Assembly (NCBI RefSeq): GCF_001552635.1
Contig: NZ_BCRO01000072.1
Span: 1-64,000 of the forward strand
Origin: Actinomadura hibisca NBRC 15177
Lineage (GTDB): Bacteria > Actinomycetota > Actinomycetes > Streptosporangiales > Streptosporangiaceae
Direction of reading: 5' to 3'
Length of the DNA stretch: 64,000 nt
Below the pieces are notes generated by a model. That model was not told the DNA's origin. It saw only the letters and a list, made by a program, of their open reading frames with translations, and did no database searches. This document shows positions 1 through 7,878 of the stretch, one piece after another. The position numbers were made by a program, and so were the translations under genes. How positions within the stretch are numbered: the stretch's first letter is position 1; each line of letters starts with the position of its first letter.

Positions 1-234
1 CCCCGGCGGCGGAGGTTGTTGTCCCCGTCCCCGTGGCTGGGGTTGTTGCACGCCTGTCCCCGGGGCTAGCGCTGTTGGTCATGTGTGGGGCACGGGGCCA
101 GGTATGGGCCCGTTGGCCGTCTCCGTGCCCGGCCGGACGCGGGTGCGGATAGCGGCCGAGCAGCGGTAGCCCGTTCCTAAAAAAGAGAGTAGCCTCCGAT
201 TTGAAGGCAGACTCTCACTAGGAGGTGAACTCCC
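1..234. other. Non-coding leader of the window; promoter region of the first MFS gene
   Basis: No convincing coding frame is visible in these 234 bases. The first 60 bases carry short GT- and CCCC-rich repeats and could be the tail of a gene cut off by the window edge. The last 50 bases hold an inverted repeat (separate entry) and a strong ribosome binding site, AGGAGGTG, placed just before the ATG at 235. Confidence 0.5.
185..216. promoter_or_regulatory. Candidate TetR operator upstream of MFS exporter
   Basis: GAGAGT at 185-190 is mirrored by ACTCTC at 211-216, and an inner GCCT/AGGC pair lies between them. The imperfect palindrome sits 19 bases before the start of the MFS gene, whose downstream partner is a TetR repressor. 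This is the usual layout for a TetR-controlled exporter. The identity of the binding protein is inferred from proximity. Confidence 0.55.
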
Positions 235-1770
235 ATGTCAGCAGATCTGGGTGCGCGCAGATGGTGGGCCGTTGGAGCGCTCGTGCTCGCGTCTCTGGTC
301 GTGGGCTTCGATGTGACGATCCTGAGCCTGGCGTTGCCGGCGATGGCCGCTGACCTGGGCGCGAACAACGTCCAGTTGCAGTGGTTCGTCACGTCGTACA
401 CGTTGGTGTTCGCGGCCGGGATGATCCCCGCCGGGATGCTCGGGGACCGGTTCGGGCGCAGGAAGGTGCTCCTGGGCGCGCTGGTGATCTTCGGCGTGAG
501 TTCGCTGGCCTGCGCCTACTCCACGGCCTCGGGTGCGTTCATCGGCGCGCGGGCGGTGCTCGGCCTGGGCGCCGCGCTGATCATGCCGACCACGTTGTCG
601 CTGCTGCCGGTGATGTTCTCCGACGAGGAGCGTCCCAAGGCGATCGGCGCGGTGGCGGGTGCGGCGATGCTCGCCTATCCCCTGGGCCCGATCCTGGGCG
701 GCTACCTGCTCAACCACTTCTGGTGGGGATCGGTGTTCCTGATCAACGTGCCGGTGGTGATCATCGCCTTCCTGGCGGTGTGGGCCTGGCTCCCGGAGTC
801 GAAGGCCAAGCAGGCCAAGCGGTTCGACGTGGGAGGGCTGGTCTTCTCCAGCGTGGGCCTGGCCGCGATGACCTACGGCGTGATCCAGGGCGGCGAGAAG
901 GGCTGGGACGACGTCACCGCGCTGGCACCGCTGCTCGGCGGTCTGCTCGCCGTGGTGGTGTTCGTCCTCTGGGAGAGGCGGGCGGCCGAGCCCCTGGTCG
1001 ACCTCTCGCTGTTCGCGTCAGCCCGGTTCACCTCCGGCACCATGCTCGGCACGGTGATCAACTTCACCATGTTCGGCGTGTTGTTCACGATGCCGCAGTA
1101 CTACCAGGCGGTTCTCGGCACCGACGCGATGGGCAGCGGTTTGCGGCTCCTGCCGATGGTCGGCGGTCTGCTCGTGGGCGTGTCGGCCGCGCCCAAGACG
1201 GCCAAGGCCCTGGGGCCGAAGGCCGCGGTCGGCATCGGCTTCGCGCTGCTCGCCGCCGCCCTGTTCTACGGCGCCACCACGGACACCGGAAGCGGGACCG
1301 GCCTCGCGGCCGCGTGGACGGCGGCCTACGGTCTCGGCCTCGGGCTCGCGCTGCCGACCGCCATGGACGCGGCCCTCGGCGCGCTGTCCACCGACAGCGC
1401 CGGTGTCGGCTCCGCCGTCAACCAGTCGATCCGTACGCTGGGCGGAAGTTTCGGCGCCGCCATCCTGGGGGCGGTCCTCAACTCGGGATACCGCGGCGAG
1501 CTCGAACTCGGCGGGCTGCCCGCCAAGGCGCAGGACGCCGTCAGGGACTCGGTCTTCGGCGGTCTGGGCGTGGCCAAGGCGGTGAAGTCCCCGGCGCTGG
1601 CCGATGCGGTGAAGTCCGCGTTCGTCCACGGTCTGGACGTCGTCCTGGTGGTCTCCGGCGCCTTGGGACTGCTCGGCGTCCTGCTCGCCGTGGTGTGGCT
1701 GCCCCGCCATGTTGGTCAGAGCGCCGCCGACCCCGCAGAATCTGAGCATGAAGCCGCGGACGCAGTCTGA
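235..1770 (+). CDS. MFS transporter, DHA2 (EmrB/QacA-like) drug:proton antiporter
   Basis: Polytopic inner-membrane exporter of 511 residues, the length usual for 14-helix DHA2 transporters. It likely expels a small drug or toxic compound using the proton gradient. The first helix (about residues 11-35) contains GFDVTILSLALP. Motif A, GDRFGRRKVLL, is at residues 70-80, and a motif C-like segment (AYPLGPILGG) follows near residue 150. The C-terminal tail is short and acidic. AGGAGGTG supports the ATG at 235. The gene is followed at once by a TetR gene, and a palindrome lies just upstream, so substrate-induced derepression is likely. The substrate cannot be read from sequence. Confidence 0.93.
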   Translation: MSADLGARRWWAVGALVLASLVVGFDVTILSLALPAMAADLGANNVQLQWFVTSYTLVFAAGMIPAGMLGDRFGRRKVLLGALVIFGVSSLACAYSTASGAFIGARAVLGLGAALIMPTTLSLLPVMFSDEERPKAIGAVAGAAMLAYPLGPILGGYLLNHFWWGSVFLINVPVVIIAFLAVWAWLPESKAKQAKRFDVGGLVFSSVGLAAMTYGVIQGGEKGWDDVTALAPLLGGLLAVVVFVLWERRAAEPLVDLSLFASARFTSGTMLGTVINFTMFGVLFTMPQYYQAVLGTDAMGSGLRLLPMVGGLLVGVSAAPKTAKALGPKAAVGIGFALLAAALFYGATTDTGSGTGLAAAWTAAYGLGLGLALPTAMDAALGALSTDSAGVGSAVNQSIRTLGGSFGAAILGAVLNSGYRGELELGGLPAKAQDAVRDSVFGGLGVAKAVKSPALADAVKSAFVHGLDVVLVVSGALGLLGVLLAVVWLPRHVGQSAADPAESEHEAADAV

Positions 1771-1783
1771 CGAGGCCAAAACG

Positions 1784-2359
1784 ATGCCTGGCCTGAGAGA
1801 ACGCAAGAAGGCCAGGACCAAGGCCGCGATCCAGCGGGAGGCGGTGCGGTTGTTCCGGGACCAGGGCTATTCGGCCACGACCATGGAGCAGATCGCCGAG
1901 GCCGCCGAGGTCGCTCCCAGCACCGTCTTCCGCTACTTCGCGACCAAGCAGGACCTGGTCTTCTCGCACGACTACGACCTGCCCTTCGCGATGATGTTCC
2001 AGGCCCAGTCGCCCGACCTGACCCCGATCCAGGCCGAACGCCAGACGATCAGCTCGATGCTCAAGGACATCTCCCCGCAGGAGCTGGCCCTACAGCGCGA
2101 GCGGTGGGTACTCATACTCTCCGAGCCGGAGCTTTGGGGAGCGAGCCTGGGCGGCATCAGCAGGACCATGCGGGTCATGTCGGCGGAAGTGGCCAAGCGC
2201 ACCGGGCGCAGTCCGGCCGACGCGTCGGTGCGCGCCTATACCGGAGCCGTGTTCGGAGTGATGTTGCAGGTCTCGCTGGAGTGGGCGGACGATCCGGACA
2301 TGGACTTCGCCACCGCCCTGGACGAGGCGCTGCGCTGCCTGGACGACCTGCGTCCCTGA
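1784..2359 (+). CDS. TetR/AcrR family transcriptional regulator
   Basis: Repressor of 191 residues from this start. The N-terminal helix-turn-helix spans about residues 12-55, with the recognition stretch VAPSTVFRYFATKQDL. The remainder is the variable helical ligand-binding domain. In-frame ATGs also exist at 1709 and 1748, but both lie inside the MFS gene. ATG 1784, 14 bases after the MFS stop, puts the usual short basic leader (RERKKARTKAAI) before the HTH. It probably represses the adjacent exporter through the palindrome at 185-216. Co-transcription with the exporter would give autoregulation. Confidence 0.9.
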   Translation: MPGLRERKKARTKAAIQREAVRLFRDQGYSATTMEQIAEAAEVAPSTVFRYFATKQDLVFSHDYDLPFAMMFQAQSPDLTPIQAERQTISSMLKDISPQELALQRERWVLILSEPELWGASLGGISRTMRVMSAEVAKRTGRSPADASVRAYTGAVFGVMLQVSLEWADDPDMDFATALDEALRCLDDLRP

Positions 2360-2640
2360 AGCGGGCGGCGTCAGTGGCCGACGGGCCCGCGGACCCGTAC
2401 CCGGCCCAGCACGGGGATGAACCGCGGCCTGTCCCGTGGTCGGGACGAACGCGGCGGGCGGCACCCGCGGTCGGCGGCGAGCTGGACGTTGCCGGTCCGC
2501 CCGCCCGTTTTGCTCCTCGGGGCCGGTCCCCTGGCGGGATTTGATGAGTTTTCCAAGGTCGTGTCCGAAATGTACTGACGGCACGAGGGCCTCTGCGGGC
2601 AGGATGGGGCCAACGAAGATCGCTCATCGAGGGAGCGCCC

Positions 2641-3435
2641 ATGGACGACCGGCCTGCGATCGACACCTCCAGCGCCCACCAGGCCCGGGTCTGGAACTAT
2701 TTCGTCGGCGGCAAGGACCACTACCCGGCCGACCGCGCGTTCGCCGAGGAGATCCTGCGCGCCTACCCGGGCTTCGACGAGGTGCCCCGCCTGGCGCGGA
2801 TGTTCCTCAAGCGCGTGGTCTGGCACCTCGCCGACGAGGTCGGCATCCGGCAGTTCCTCGACGTCGGGACCGGCCTGCCCACGCACGACAACACCCACGA
2901 GGTCGCGCAGCGCGCCGCGCCCGAGAGCAAGATCGTCTATGTGGACAACGACCCGCTGGTCCTGCTGCACGCCGAGGCGTTGCTGACCAGCACTCCCGAG
3001 GGCGAGTGCCGTTACGTCGAGGCCGACGCCCGCGATCCCGAGGGCATCCTGCGCGAGGCCGCCGAGACGCTGGACTTCACGCGCCCGGTGGCGCTGATGC
3101 TCCTGGGCGTTCTGGGCACCATCGCCGACGACGGGGAGGCCCAGGCGATCGTGCGACGCCTGCTGGACGCCCTTCCCTCGGGCAGCTACCTGGTGCTGGA
3201 GGACGGCACCAAGACGGTCCGGCCCGAGGCGGCGACCGAGGCCGAGCGTGTCCGCGACGAGTCCGGCTACAACTACGAGCTGCGCACCCCCGAGCGGATC
3301 GCCCGCTTCTTCGACGGCCTGGAACTGCTGGAACCGGGTGTCGTGTCGGTCTCGCGCTGGCGGCCCTCCCAGAACCCGTTCGGCGAGGACCCGCCGGAGG
3401 TGGACGCCTACTGCGGTGTCGCCCGCAAGCCCTGA
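2641..3435 (+). CDS. SAM-dependent methyltransferase, PF04672 (DUF574) family
   Basis: Protein of 264 residues typical of the actinobacterial PF04672 family, which has a class I Rossmann fold and unknown substrates. The N-terminal family signature VWNYFVGGKDHYPADR is at about 17-32. SAM-binding motif I, FLDVGTGLPT, is at 72-81, and the acidic ribose-binding motif VDNDP at 101-105. A GAGGGAGC ribosome site precedes the ATG. It is the same length as a second member at 37196-37990 and shares its motifs. The 280 bases before it contain no gene. It stands alone and converges on a poorly conserved small frame on the other strand. Confidence 0.92.
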   Translation: MDDRPAIDTSSAHQARVWNYFVGGKDHYPADRAFAEEILRAYPGFDEVPRLARMFLKRVVWHLADEVGIRQFLDVGTGLPTHDNTHEVAQRAAPESKIVYVDNDPLVLLHAEALLTSTPEGECRYVEADARDPEGILREAAETLDFTRPVALMLLGVLGTIADDGEAQAIVRRLLDALPSGSYLVLEDGTKTVRPEAATEAERVRDESGYNYELRTPERIARFFDGLELLEPGVVSVSRWRPSQNPFGEDPPEVDAYCGVARKP

Positions 3436-3613
3436 CCGTCGGGGGCGGGGTGTGCTGGGCGATGAGGCGTTCCAGGACGCCGGGGTCGCCCGACGCCAGC
3501 ACGCGGCCGGTGACGAGGGGAAGCGCGACGAACTGGCGGGAGTAGCGGCCGAAGAGGATCGCCCAGCCTGGCCAGCGGCGGTTCAGTTCGGCGGCGACCT
3601 GTTCCGGCGTCAT
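3077..3613 (-). CDS. Small uncharacterised protein, C-terminus uncertain
   Basis: An ATG at 3613 is preceded by a good AAGGAG site and opens a plausible frame, MTPEQVAAELNRRWPGW, followed by FGRYSRQFVALPLVTGR and LERLIAQH. After about 58 codons the frame becomes Arg/Pro-rich and runs on, without a stop, into the antisense of the methyltransferase down to 3077. That extension is probably not real, so either the natural stop has been lost or a frameshift lies near 3440. It begins 5 bases downstream of the stop of the HATPase remnant and was probably its operon partner. No function can be assigned. Confidence 0.35.
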   Translation of the reverse strand: MTPEQVAAELNRRWPGWAILFGRYSRQFVALPLVTGRVLASGDPGVLERLIAQHTPPPTVRACGRHRSRRPPPAGPRRTGSGRAASARPTRHPVPAVPGRRRSGRSARGCAARSCSRTRRGHARPRSPPRAGPSWCRPPAPGSCPREGRPAGVARSPGPPRRRRWCPERPGASAPPGA

Positions 3614-3617
3614 CGCG

Positions 3618-3845
3618 CTACTCCTTCGGCTTCGGGCCGAGACGCGCCCAGACGACCTTGCCGCCGCCGGGTGCGGGGCGGTGGCCCCAGGCGCGGGAGA
3701 ACTCCCGGACGAGCAGGAGCCCGCGCCCGTTGAGCGCGGCGGCGGGATCGAGAGGCAAATGAACCACGAAAGTGTCCTCTGGGTAGAGCGCGATGTCTTC
3801 GTTGCTTTGTGTTGCGTTCCGCCTCCATAGCGTCGCCAGTCGGAT
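3618..3845 (-). pseudogene. C-terminal remnant of a HATPase (anti-sigma-like) ATP-binding protein
   Basis: Reverse-strand frame reading LNGRGLLLVREFSRAWGH and then GGGKVVWARLGP before a TAG at 3618. This is the G-box and C-terminal strand typical of the small actinobacterial HATPase_c proteins usually found divergent from an XRE/DUF397 pair, as here. The N-box and about half of a normal 130-150 residue protein are missing. The frame is closed by a TAG at 3846-3848, and no good start with a ribosome site is visible. I read it as a decayed copy. The overall gene arrangement matches the intact loci seen in other actinomycetes (family knowledge). Confidence 0.6.
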
Positions 3846-3893
3846 CTACGCTGGGAACCCGCTTGCCTGCTGGATCCGGGAAATAGCAGAACG

Positions 3894-4718
3894 GTGATCG
3901 CGATGCCCGCCATGAAGCCGATCGATCCGTTTGAGAGCCTTTTCGCGTACTTCGCGTACGAACTGCGCCGTCACCGTGAGGCGCGCGGCATGAGTCAGGA
4001 CCAACTGGCCAAGGAGCTGTACACGACCAGAGCCACCATCGCAGCGTACGAAAGTCGGCGGAACCACCCGAAGACGAAGTTCGCCCTCCAGTTGGACGAG
4101 TACTTCGGCACGGGGCTGCATTTTCAGGCCCTGCTGTACTACATGCGGCGAGAGCACCTGCTGGAGTGGTTCGAGAAGTACATGCAGCTGGAGCTTGAGG
4201 CCAAGGAGATCAAGGCTTTTCAGCCTCTCATCGTTCCTGGACTACTCCAGACCCCCGAGTACGCCAGCGCTCTCCTCGAAACGGGGGAGTTGGAGGACGT
4301 CGACAAGGCGCTCCAGGCTCGGATGAAGCGCCGCGACCTGTTGACGCGGCAATCCTCCGCGCCTCCTCATCTCTGGGTGCTACTCGACCAGGCTGTCATC
4401 CAGCGTCCCGTCGGTGGGGCGGCGGTGATGCGGGAGCAGTTGCAGCACCTGATCGATGTGTCCCACCTCCGCCATGTGTCCATCCGTGTTGTGGCGACGG
4501 CCGCCGGTGCTCACATTGGCATGGAGGGCGGCTTCCTCACGCTGGCTCAGCCTGACGGAAACGTCGGCTTCGCGGAGGCCATGTTGGCCGGACGCCTGAT
4601 CTATGAACCTGCCGAGGTCGAGAGGCTGACGCTACGATATGACCGTATCGGCACAAAAGCCCTGCACGAGGAGGGTTCTCGCCGTTTGATCAGGGCTGTG
4701 TTGGAGGGCATGAAGTGA
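3894..4718 (+). CDS. XRE-type helix-turn-helix regulator with DUF5753
   Basis: Protein of about 270 residues. The N-terminal XRE HTH lies at roughly residues 20-70 (LRRHREARGMSQDQLAKEL, then TTRATIAAYESRRNHP). The C-terminal DUF5753 ligand-like domain contains FQPLIVPGLLQTPEYA and the conserved FLTLAQPDGNVGFAE region. Starts are possible at GTG 3894, ATG 3903 and ATG 3912; the spacing does not decide between them. It overlaps the following DUF397 gene by four bases (GTGA), so the two are translationally coupled. Such pairs (BldB/WhiJ-like systems) affect development and antibiotic production in streptomycetes; here the role is inferred only. Confidence 0.92.
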   Translation: MIAMPAMKPIDPFESLFAYFAYELRRHREARGMSQDQLAKELYTTRATIAAYESRRNHPKTKFALQLDEYFGTGLHFQALLYYMRREHLLEWFEKYMQLELEAKEIKAFQPLIVPGLLQTPEYASALLETGELEDVDKALQARMKRRDLLTRQSSAPPHLWVLLDQAVIQRPVGGAAVMREQLQHLIDVSHLRHVSIRVVATAAGAHIGMEGGFLTLAQPDGNVGFAEAMLAGRLIYEPAEVERLTLRYDRIGTKALHEEGSRRLIRAVLEGMK

Positions 4719-4903
4719 TCGAGTGGCGCAAGGCGAGCCGCAGCAACGCTTCGGGCGGCGAGTGCGTGGAGGTCTCGACCAACGTCACCGAGCGCGTTCT
4801 GATCAGGGATTCCAAGGACCCGGACGGATCGCGCGTCGCGTTCGAGTGGGCAGAGTTGGCGGCCCTCCTGCGCGACATCAAGCGTGGTGCGCACGACCTC
4901 TGA
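4715..4903 (+). CDS. DUF397 domain protein, partner of the XRE regulator
   Basis: Small protein of 62 residues, complete for the family. The N-terminal WRKASRSNASGGECVEV is followed by VLIRDSKDPDG and the C-terminal LAALLRDIKRG. The start is GTG, overlapping the stop of the XRE gene as GTGA. DUF397 proteins are small cognate partners, proposed antitoxin- or antagonist-like, of XRE/DUF5753 proteins. The 3' end overlaps by 26 bases a convergent membrane-protein gene. Confidence 0.9.
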   Translation: MIEWRKASRSNASGGECVEVSTNVTERVLIRDSKDPDGSRVAFEWAELAALLRDIKRGAHDL

Positions 4904-5360
4904 GCATGACTGCCTCACTCGCGCCGCCGCCCCACATTGCGTGAGGCCGGAGCAATCCTGCGAGGGCATGGGCGGCCTCATGGGATTTCTGGACTTCGAT
5001 TGCACTGGTGCCGCTGCGCACGCTGCTGAACAGCGTGTTGCCGACGAGAGCACCCAGGGCCAACCCTGCGACGAATGCGGCCAGGCCGACTCGGCGTGGA
5101 GGATAGTTGCCCAGCATCACCGCGAGGACGACGAGTCCGATGACGGTGACGAACATGCTGGGGAAGATCAGCCATATCCCGTCCGGGCAGCGGATGCCGG
5201 TATGGCGACCGCATTCGCTTCCCAACTCGGTGAGCCTGACGTGCCAGACCCGGATCGCACACCACACACCTGCACCCCAGATCAGCCCGCCCAGACCCCA
5301 CAACAACGCTCGCTTGGCCAATGTCGCCGCTTTCTTCAATCCAGTGGTTCCAAGATCCAT
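4878..5360 (-). CDS. Small membrane protein of unknown function
   Basis: Starting at ATG 5360 this encodes 160 residues with three or four hydrophobic segments: LLWGLGGLIWGAGVWCAI, LIFPSMFVTVIGLVVLAV and a final VGLAAFVAGLALGALVG. A short extracytoplasmic-type loop with paired cysteines (ECGRHTGIRCPDG) lies between helices one and two. There is no obvious Shine-Dalgarno sequence. It is inserted, on the opposite strand, between the intact DUF397 gene and a degenerate second DUF397. I do not recognise the family. Confidence 0.6.
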   Translation of the reverse strand: MDLGTTGLKKAATLAKRALLWGLGGLIWGAGVWCAIRVWHVRLTELGSECGRHTGIRCPDGIWLIFPSMFVTVIGLVVLAVMLGNYPPRRVGLAAFVAGLALGALVGNTLFSSVRSGTSAIEVQKSHEAAHALAGLLRPHAMWGGGASEAVMLRGRAHHA

Positions 5361-5376
5361 CTGACGTGAGCGAAAG

Positions 5377-5568
5377 GTGAACAGTTCCGTCCAGGACGAG
5401 TTCTGGGTGGTGTCCGTCGTCGGCGCGGGAGGGCGAGGAGGGGGTGGCGTGGCCGAGCGCGTTCTGATCAGAGACTCCAGGGACCCCGACGGACCGCGCG
5501 TCGCGTTCGGGCGCGACGGGTTCGCCGCCCTCCTCCGTGATGTCAAGGGCGGCGTGCACGACCTCTGA
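5377..5568 (+). pseudogene. Degenerate second DUF397 copy
   Basis: Short frame (GTG 5377, 63 codons) whose last 39 residues match the intact DUF397 at about 28 positions, with ERVLIRDS, DPDG, RVAF, AALLRD and HDL shared. The N-terminal half is replaced by a Gly-rich stretch without the W-R-K-S-S or GECVEV signature. No XRE gene precedes it. It looks like a duplicate that lost its 5' part through indels; translation from the GTG is possible but unproven. Confidence 0.6.
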
Positions 5569-5650
5569 TCTCCCCGGCGGGCGGTGCGCGCGGGCCGGGT
5601 ACCGGCCATGCCCCTCCTTCCTGCGCGCTCGTCACGTCGAGCGCGGCGGG

Positions 5651-5671
5651 CCGTAGCGCGCCCGGCTACGG
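5651..5671. terminator. Weak hairpin downstream of the DUF397 copy
   Basis: CCGTAGC (5651-5657) pairs with GCTACGG (5665-5671) around a 7-base loop and is followed by GTAAAAG on the plus strand. It could end transcription from the XRE/DUF397 side before the secreted-protein gene. It has no clear U-tract. Confidence 0.35.
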
Positions 5672-5797
5672 TAAAAGCCCAGGTCAGGGTGTTGGTCCAG
5701 GGGCAGAGTAGGGGGTGCCGCTGGTCCGCCCGGCATGTCGGGAAAAATTCTCAGAAAACTTCCGAACCTGCTGGCGATCATGGGCATCGAAGAGGCC

Positions 5798-6301
5798 ATG
5801 AACAGAATGAAGCAGGTTAAGCGCGCCGCCCTCATCGCCCTTGTCGGAGCCTCCACCTTCGGTGCCGGAATTGCCACCGCGGCCACTTCCGGAGCCGCGC
5901 CCCACGCCGCCCCCACCAAGGTGAGTGCGCAGGCCAGCAGCGCCAAGCCGGGCACTGCGGTCAACTTGAATTTCTCCGAGTCGCTGCGTGAGTCGCTCGG
6001 TGACATTTACTTCAACAAGTCCTACAAGCCCGCCCACAAGAAGGCTATTCGCGGCAACCTCATCGGGCCGTGGAATGTGTATTACGGAAAGGTCGCCGGA
6101 AAGTCCGCGGCGAGCGACGTGTACTACGCCGTGGGCACGGTCATGTACGACGGCGACCCGCTGGGCACCGAGGGCGGCCCGCACGTGTGGCGCAAGAAGG
6201 GCGGTGGCGCCTGGACCTACGTCGGCAACACCGGCGGCGCGGTCTGCGAGCAGGTTCCGTCCGTGCTGGTCAAGGCGTGGCACAAGCCCTGCAACTGGTG
6301 A
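5798..6301 (+). CDS. Secreted protein of unknown function
   Basis: From ATG 5798 the product is 167 residues, with a typical Sec signal peptide: basic MNRMKQVKR, hydrophobic AALIALVGASTFGAG and an AxA-type site near TAATSGA. The mature part of about 130 residues contains two cysteines (VCEQV and KPCNW) that could form a disulfide, and Tyr/Gly-rich strands such as GTVMYDGDPLG and GPHVWRKKGGG. Upstream in-frame ATGs at 5735 and 5780 would add an unlikely leader. A strong hairpin follows the stop, so it is probably a single-gene transcript. No function is recognised. Confidence 0.7.
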   Translation: MNRMKQVKRAALIALVGASTFGAGIATAATSGAAPHAAPTKVSAQASSAKPGTAVNLNFSESLRESLGDIYFNKSYKPAHKKAIRGNLIGPWNVYYGKVAGKSAASDVYYAVGTVMYDGDPLGTEGGPHVWRKKGGGAWTYVGNTGGAVCEQVPSVLVKAWHKPCNW

Positions 6302-6325
6302 AGTCCTGAATCCGACCGAGTAGTG

Positions 6326-6352
6326 CCCTTGCCGGGCCGGTCCCGGCAAGGG
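6326..6352. terminator. Strong intrinsic hairpin after the secreted-protein gene
   Basis: A perfect 11-bp stem, CCCTTGCCGGG (6326-6336) with CCCGGCAAGGG (6342-6352), encloses a 5-base loop 24 bases after the stop codon. There is no U-tract, as is common for high-GC actinomycete terminators. Confidence 0.8.
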
Positions 6353-6380
6353 AGAGATCTGAACCTCCGGCGCTTGCTCA

Positions 6381-6417
6381 CCCTAGGGACCCTAGGATAA
6401 AACTAGGGTTCCTAGGA
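6381..6417. promoter_or_regulatory. Large palindromic operator upstream of TetR-hydrolase pair
   Basis: Two arms of about 15 bp match in inverted orientation at 13 of 15 positions across a 7-base A/T-rich spacer (GATAAAA, 6396-6402). The inner core is ACCCTAG (6389-6395) against CTAGGGT (6403-6409). The outer self-palindromes are CCCTAGGG (6381-6388) and TCCTAGGA (6410-6417). It ends 13 bases before the TetR start at 6431 and is the natural autoregulatory site for that protein. Confidence 0.75.
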
Positions 6418-6430
6418 CAGTGGAGGGCGC

Positions 6431-7021
6431 ATGGTGCGGGCCGGGTTGACGGTGGAGCGGGTCACGGTGGCGGGAGCCGAGCTCGCGGACGAGCTCGGGC
6501 TCGATCAGGTCACCATGGCCCGCGTCGCCCGGCGGCTCGGCGTCAAGGACGCCAGCCTCTACACCCACGTCCGCAGCCTGGACGACCTGCGCGGGCGCAT
6601 TGCTCTGCTCGCGGCCGACGAGAAGACCCTCTGCATCGCCGAGGCCACCGCCGGGCGTGCGGGCAAGGACGCGCTCATTGCGTTCGCCAACGCCTGGCGT
6701 GAGTACGCCCATGAGCATCCGGGGCGCTACGCGGCCACCCAGACGCCTATCCCGATCGACCCGGAACTCGCCGCCAAAGCCCCCGGGCCCCGGCGCGCCA
6801 TCGAGCTCACCTACAGCATGTTGCGCGCCTATGGGCTTGTGGAGCCTGACGTCACCGACGCGGTTCGGGTTCTGCGCAGCACCTTTCACGGGTTCGTCGC
6901 CTTGGAAGCAGCGGGCGGGTTCGCGCATGAGCGGTCGTCTCAAGATTCCTGGGAGCAGGCCCTTGAAGCCCTCCACGTCCTTCTGGAGCACTGGCCCACG
7001 TCCCCCGGAGAACTGTCATGA
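6431..7021 (+). CDS. TetR family regulator
   Basis: Protein of 196 residues with an N-terminal HTH (about 10-50; VTMARVARRLGVKDASLYTHV). The C-terminal half, with a YAHEHPGRYAATQ segment and a FHGFVALEAAGGF stretch, is the WHG-type TetR C-terminal domain. The ATG lies just 13 bases after a large palindromic operator. Its last codons overlap the start of the hydrolase gene (ATGA at 7018-7021), so the two are translationally coupled. Likely role: autorepressor that also controls the hydrolase. Confidence 0.9.
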   Translation: MVRAGLTVERVTVAGAELADELGLDQVTMARVARRLGVKDASLYTHVRSLDDLRGRIALLAADEKTLCIAEATAGRAGKDALIAFANAWREYAHEHPGRYAATQTPIPIDPELAAKAPGPRRAIELTYSMLRAYGLVEPDVTDAVRVLRSTFHGFVALEAAGGFAHERSSQDSWEQALEALHVLLEHWPTSPGELS

Positions 7022-7878
7022 CCAGCTCGACCCTGCGCGTGAACGGCGCGACCCTGCACTACGACGTGTGTGGCGAGGGGCCGCTTCTGCTCCTCATTCC
7101 TGGTGGGACGGGCGGTGCGGCTTCTTTCGACGGTGTTGTTGACGGGCTCGCTGTCGAGTACACCGTCGTCACCTACGATCCGCGCGGCATGTCTCGGAGT
7201 GTCTTGGACGAAGCCGAGGCCGAACAGCGGGTCGCGGAGCATGCTGACGACACCTTCCGGCTTCTGGAGCTGCTGTCGCCCGACGAGCCTGTTCGTGTTT
7301 TCGGCACAAGTTCGGGGGCCATCGTCGCGCTGGAGCTTCTTGTCACCCATCCCCAACGGGTTGAGCGTGTGGTGGCGCATGAGCCGCCCGTGGTGGAGGT
7401 CCTGCCGGATGCCGATGAGCACCGTGCTCTCCTCGCGCGCGTGCGCGAGGCGTTCGACAGCGGCGGGCCCATGCAGGCCATGGGCGTCTTCGCGGCTGGC
7501 TTGCAGGGCGACGGCCCTCCTGCGCCGCAGGTCGAGCTTTCTCCGGAGGCCGCCGCGCGCGTTCAGCGGAGCATGGTCAACATGCCCTACTTCATCGGGC
7601 GCATCGTGCCCGGCTTCATGGCCTACGTCCCCGACGTCGCCCGGCTGGAGGCGCTGGCCGATCGGCTCGTGCTCGCGGGCGGCGACGACTCGCGCGGCCA
7701 GTTGCCCTACCGTCCGGCCGCCTTCCTGGCCGAGCGCCTCGGTACGGAGCTTGTGCACTTTCCCGGCGGGCACGTTGGGCTGAGCACGCATCCCGACGCG
7801 TTCGGCGAAGCTCTGCGGAAGGTCCTGGTCACGCCTCAGGCAGAGTTCCGTTCCGGCGTGCCTCGTCGTAGCCGTTGA
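7018..7878 (+). CDS. Alpha/beta hydrolase
   Basis: Protein of 286 residues with the alpha/beta hydrolase fold. The oxyanion-side loop IPGGTGGAASF is near 25-35. The nucleophile elbow GTSSG (about 98-102) carries the serine, and the catalytic histidine is in FPGGHVGLSTHP near 245-256. The substrate is unknown. Coupling to the TetR gene suggests inducible ester or epoxide hydrolysis of a xenobiotic. The 3' 50 bases overlap, on the opposite strand, a small frameshifted reading frame (7829-8028). Confidence 0.9.
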   Translation: MTSSTLRVNGATLHYDVCGEGPLLLLIPGGTGGAASFDGVVDGLAVEYTVVTYDPRGMSRSVLDEAEAEQRVAEHADDTFRLLELLSPDEPVRVFGTSSGAIVALELLVTHPQRVERVVAHEPPVVEVLPDADEHRALLARVREAFDSGGPMQAMGVFAAGLQGDGPPAPQVELSPEAAARVQRSMVNMPYFIGRIVPGFMAYVPDVARLEALADRLVLAGGDDSRGQLPYRPAAFLAERLGTELVHFPGGHVGLSTHPDAFGEALRKVLVTPQAEFRSGVPRRSR

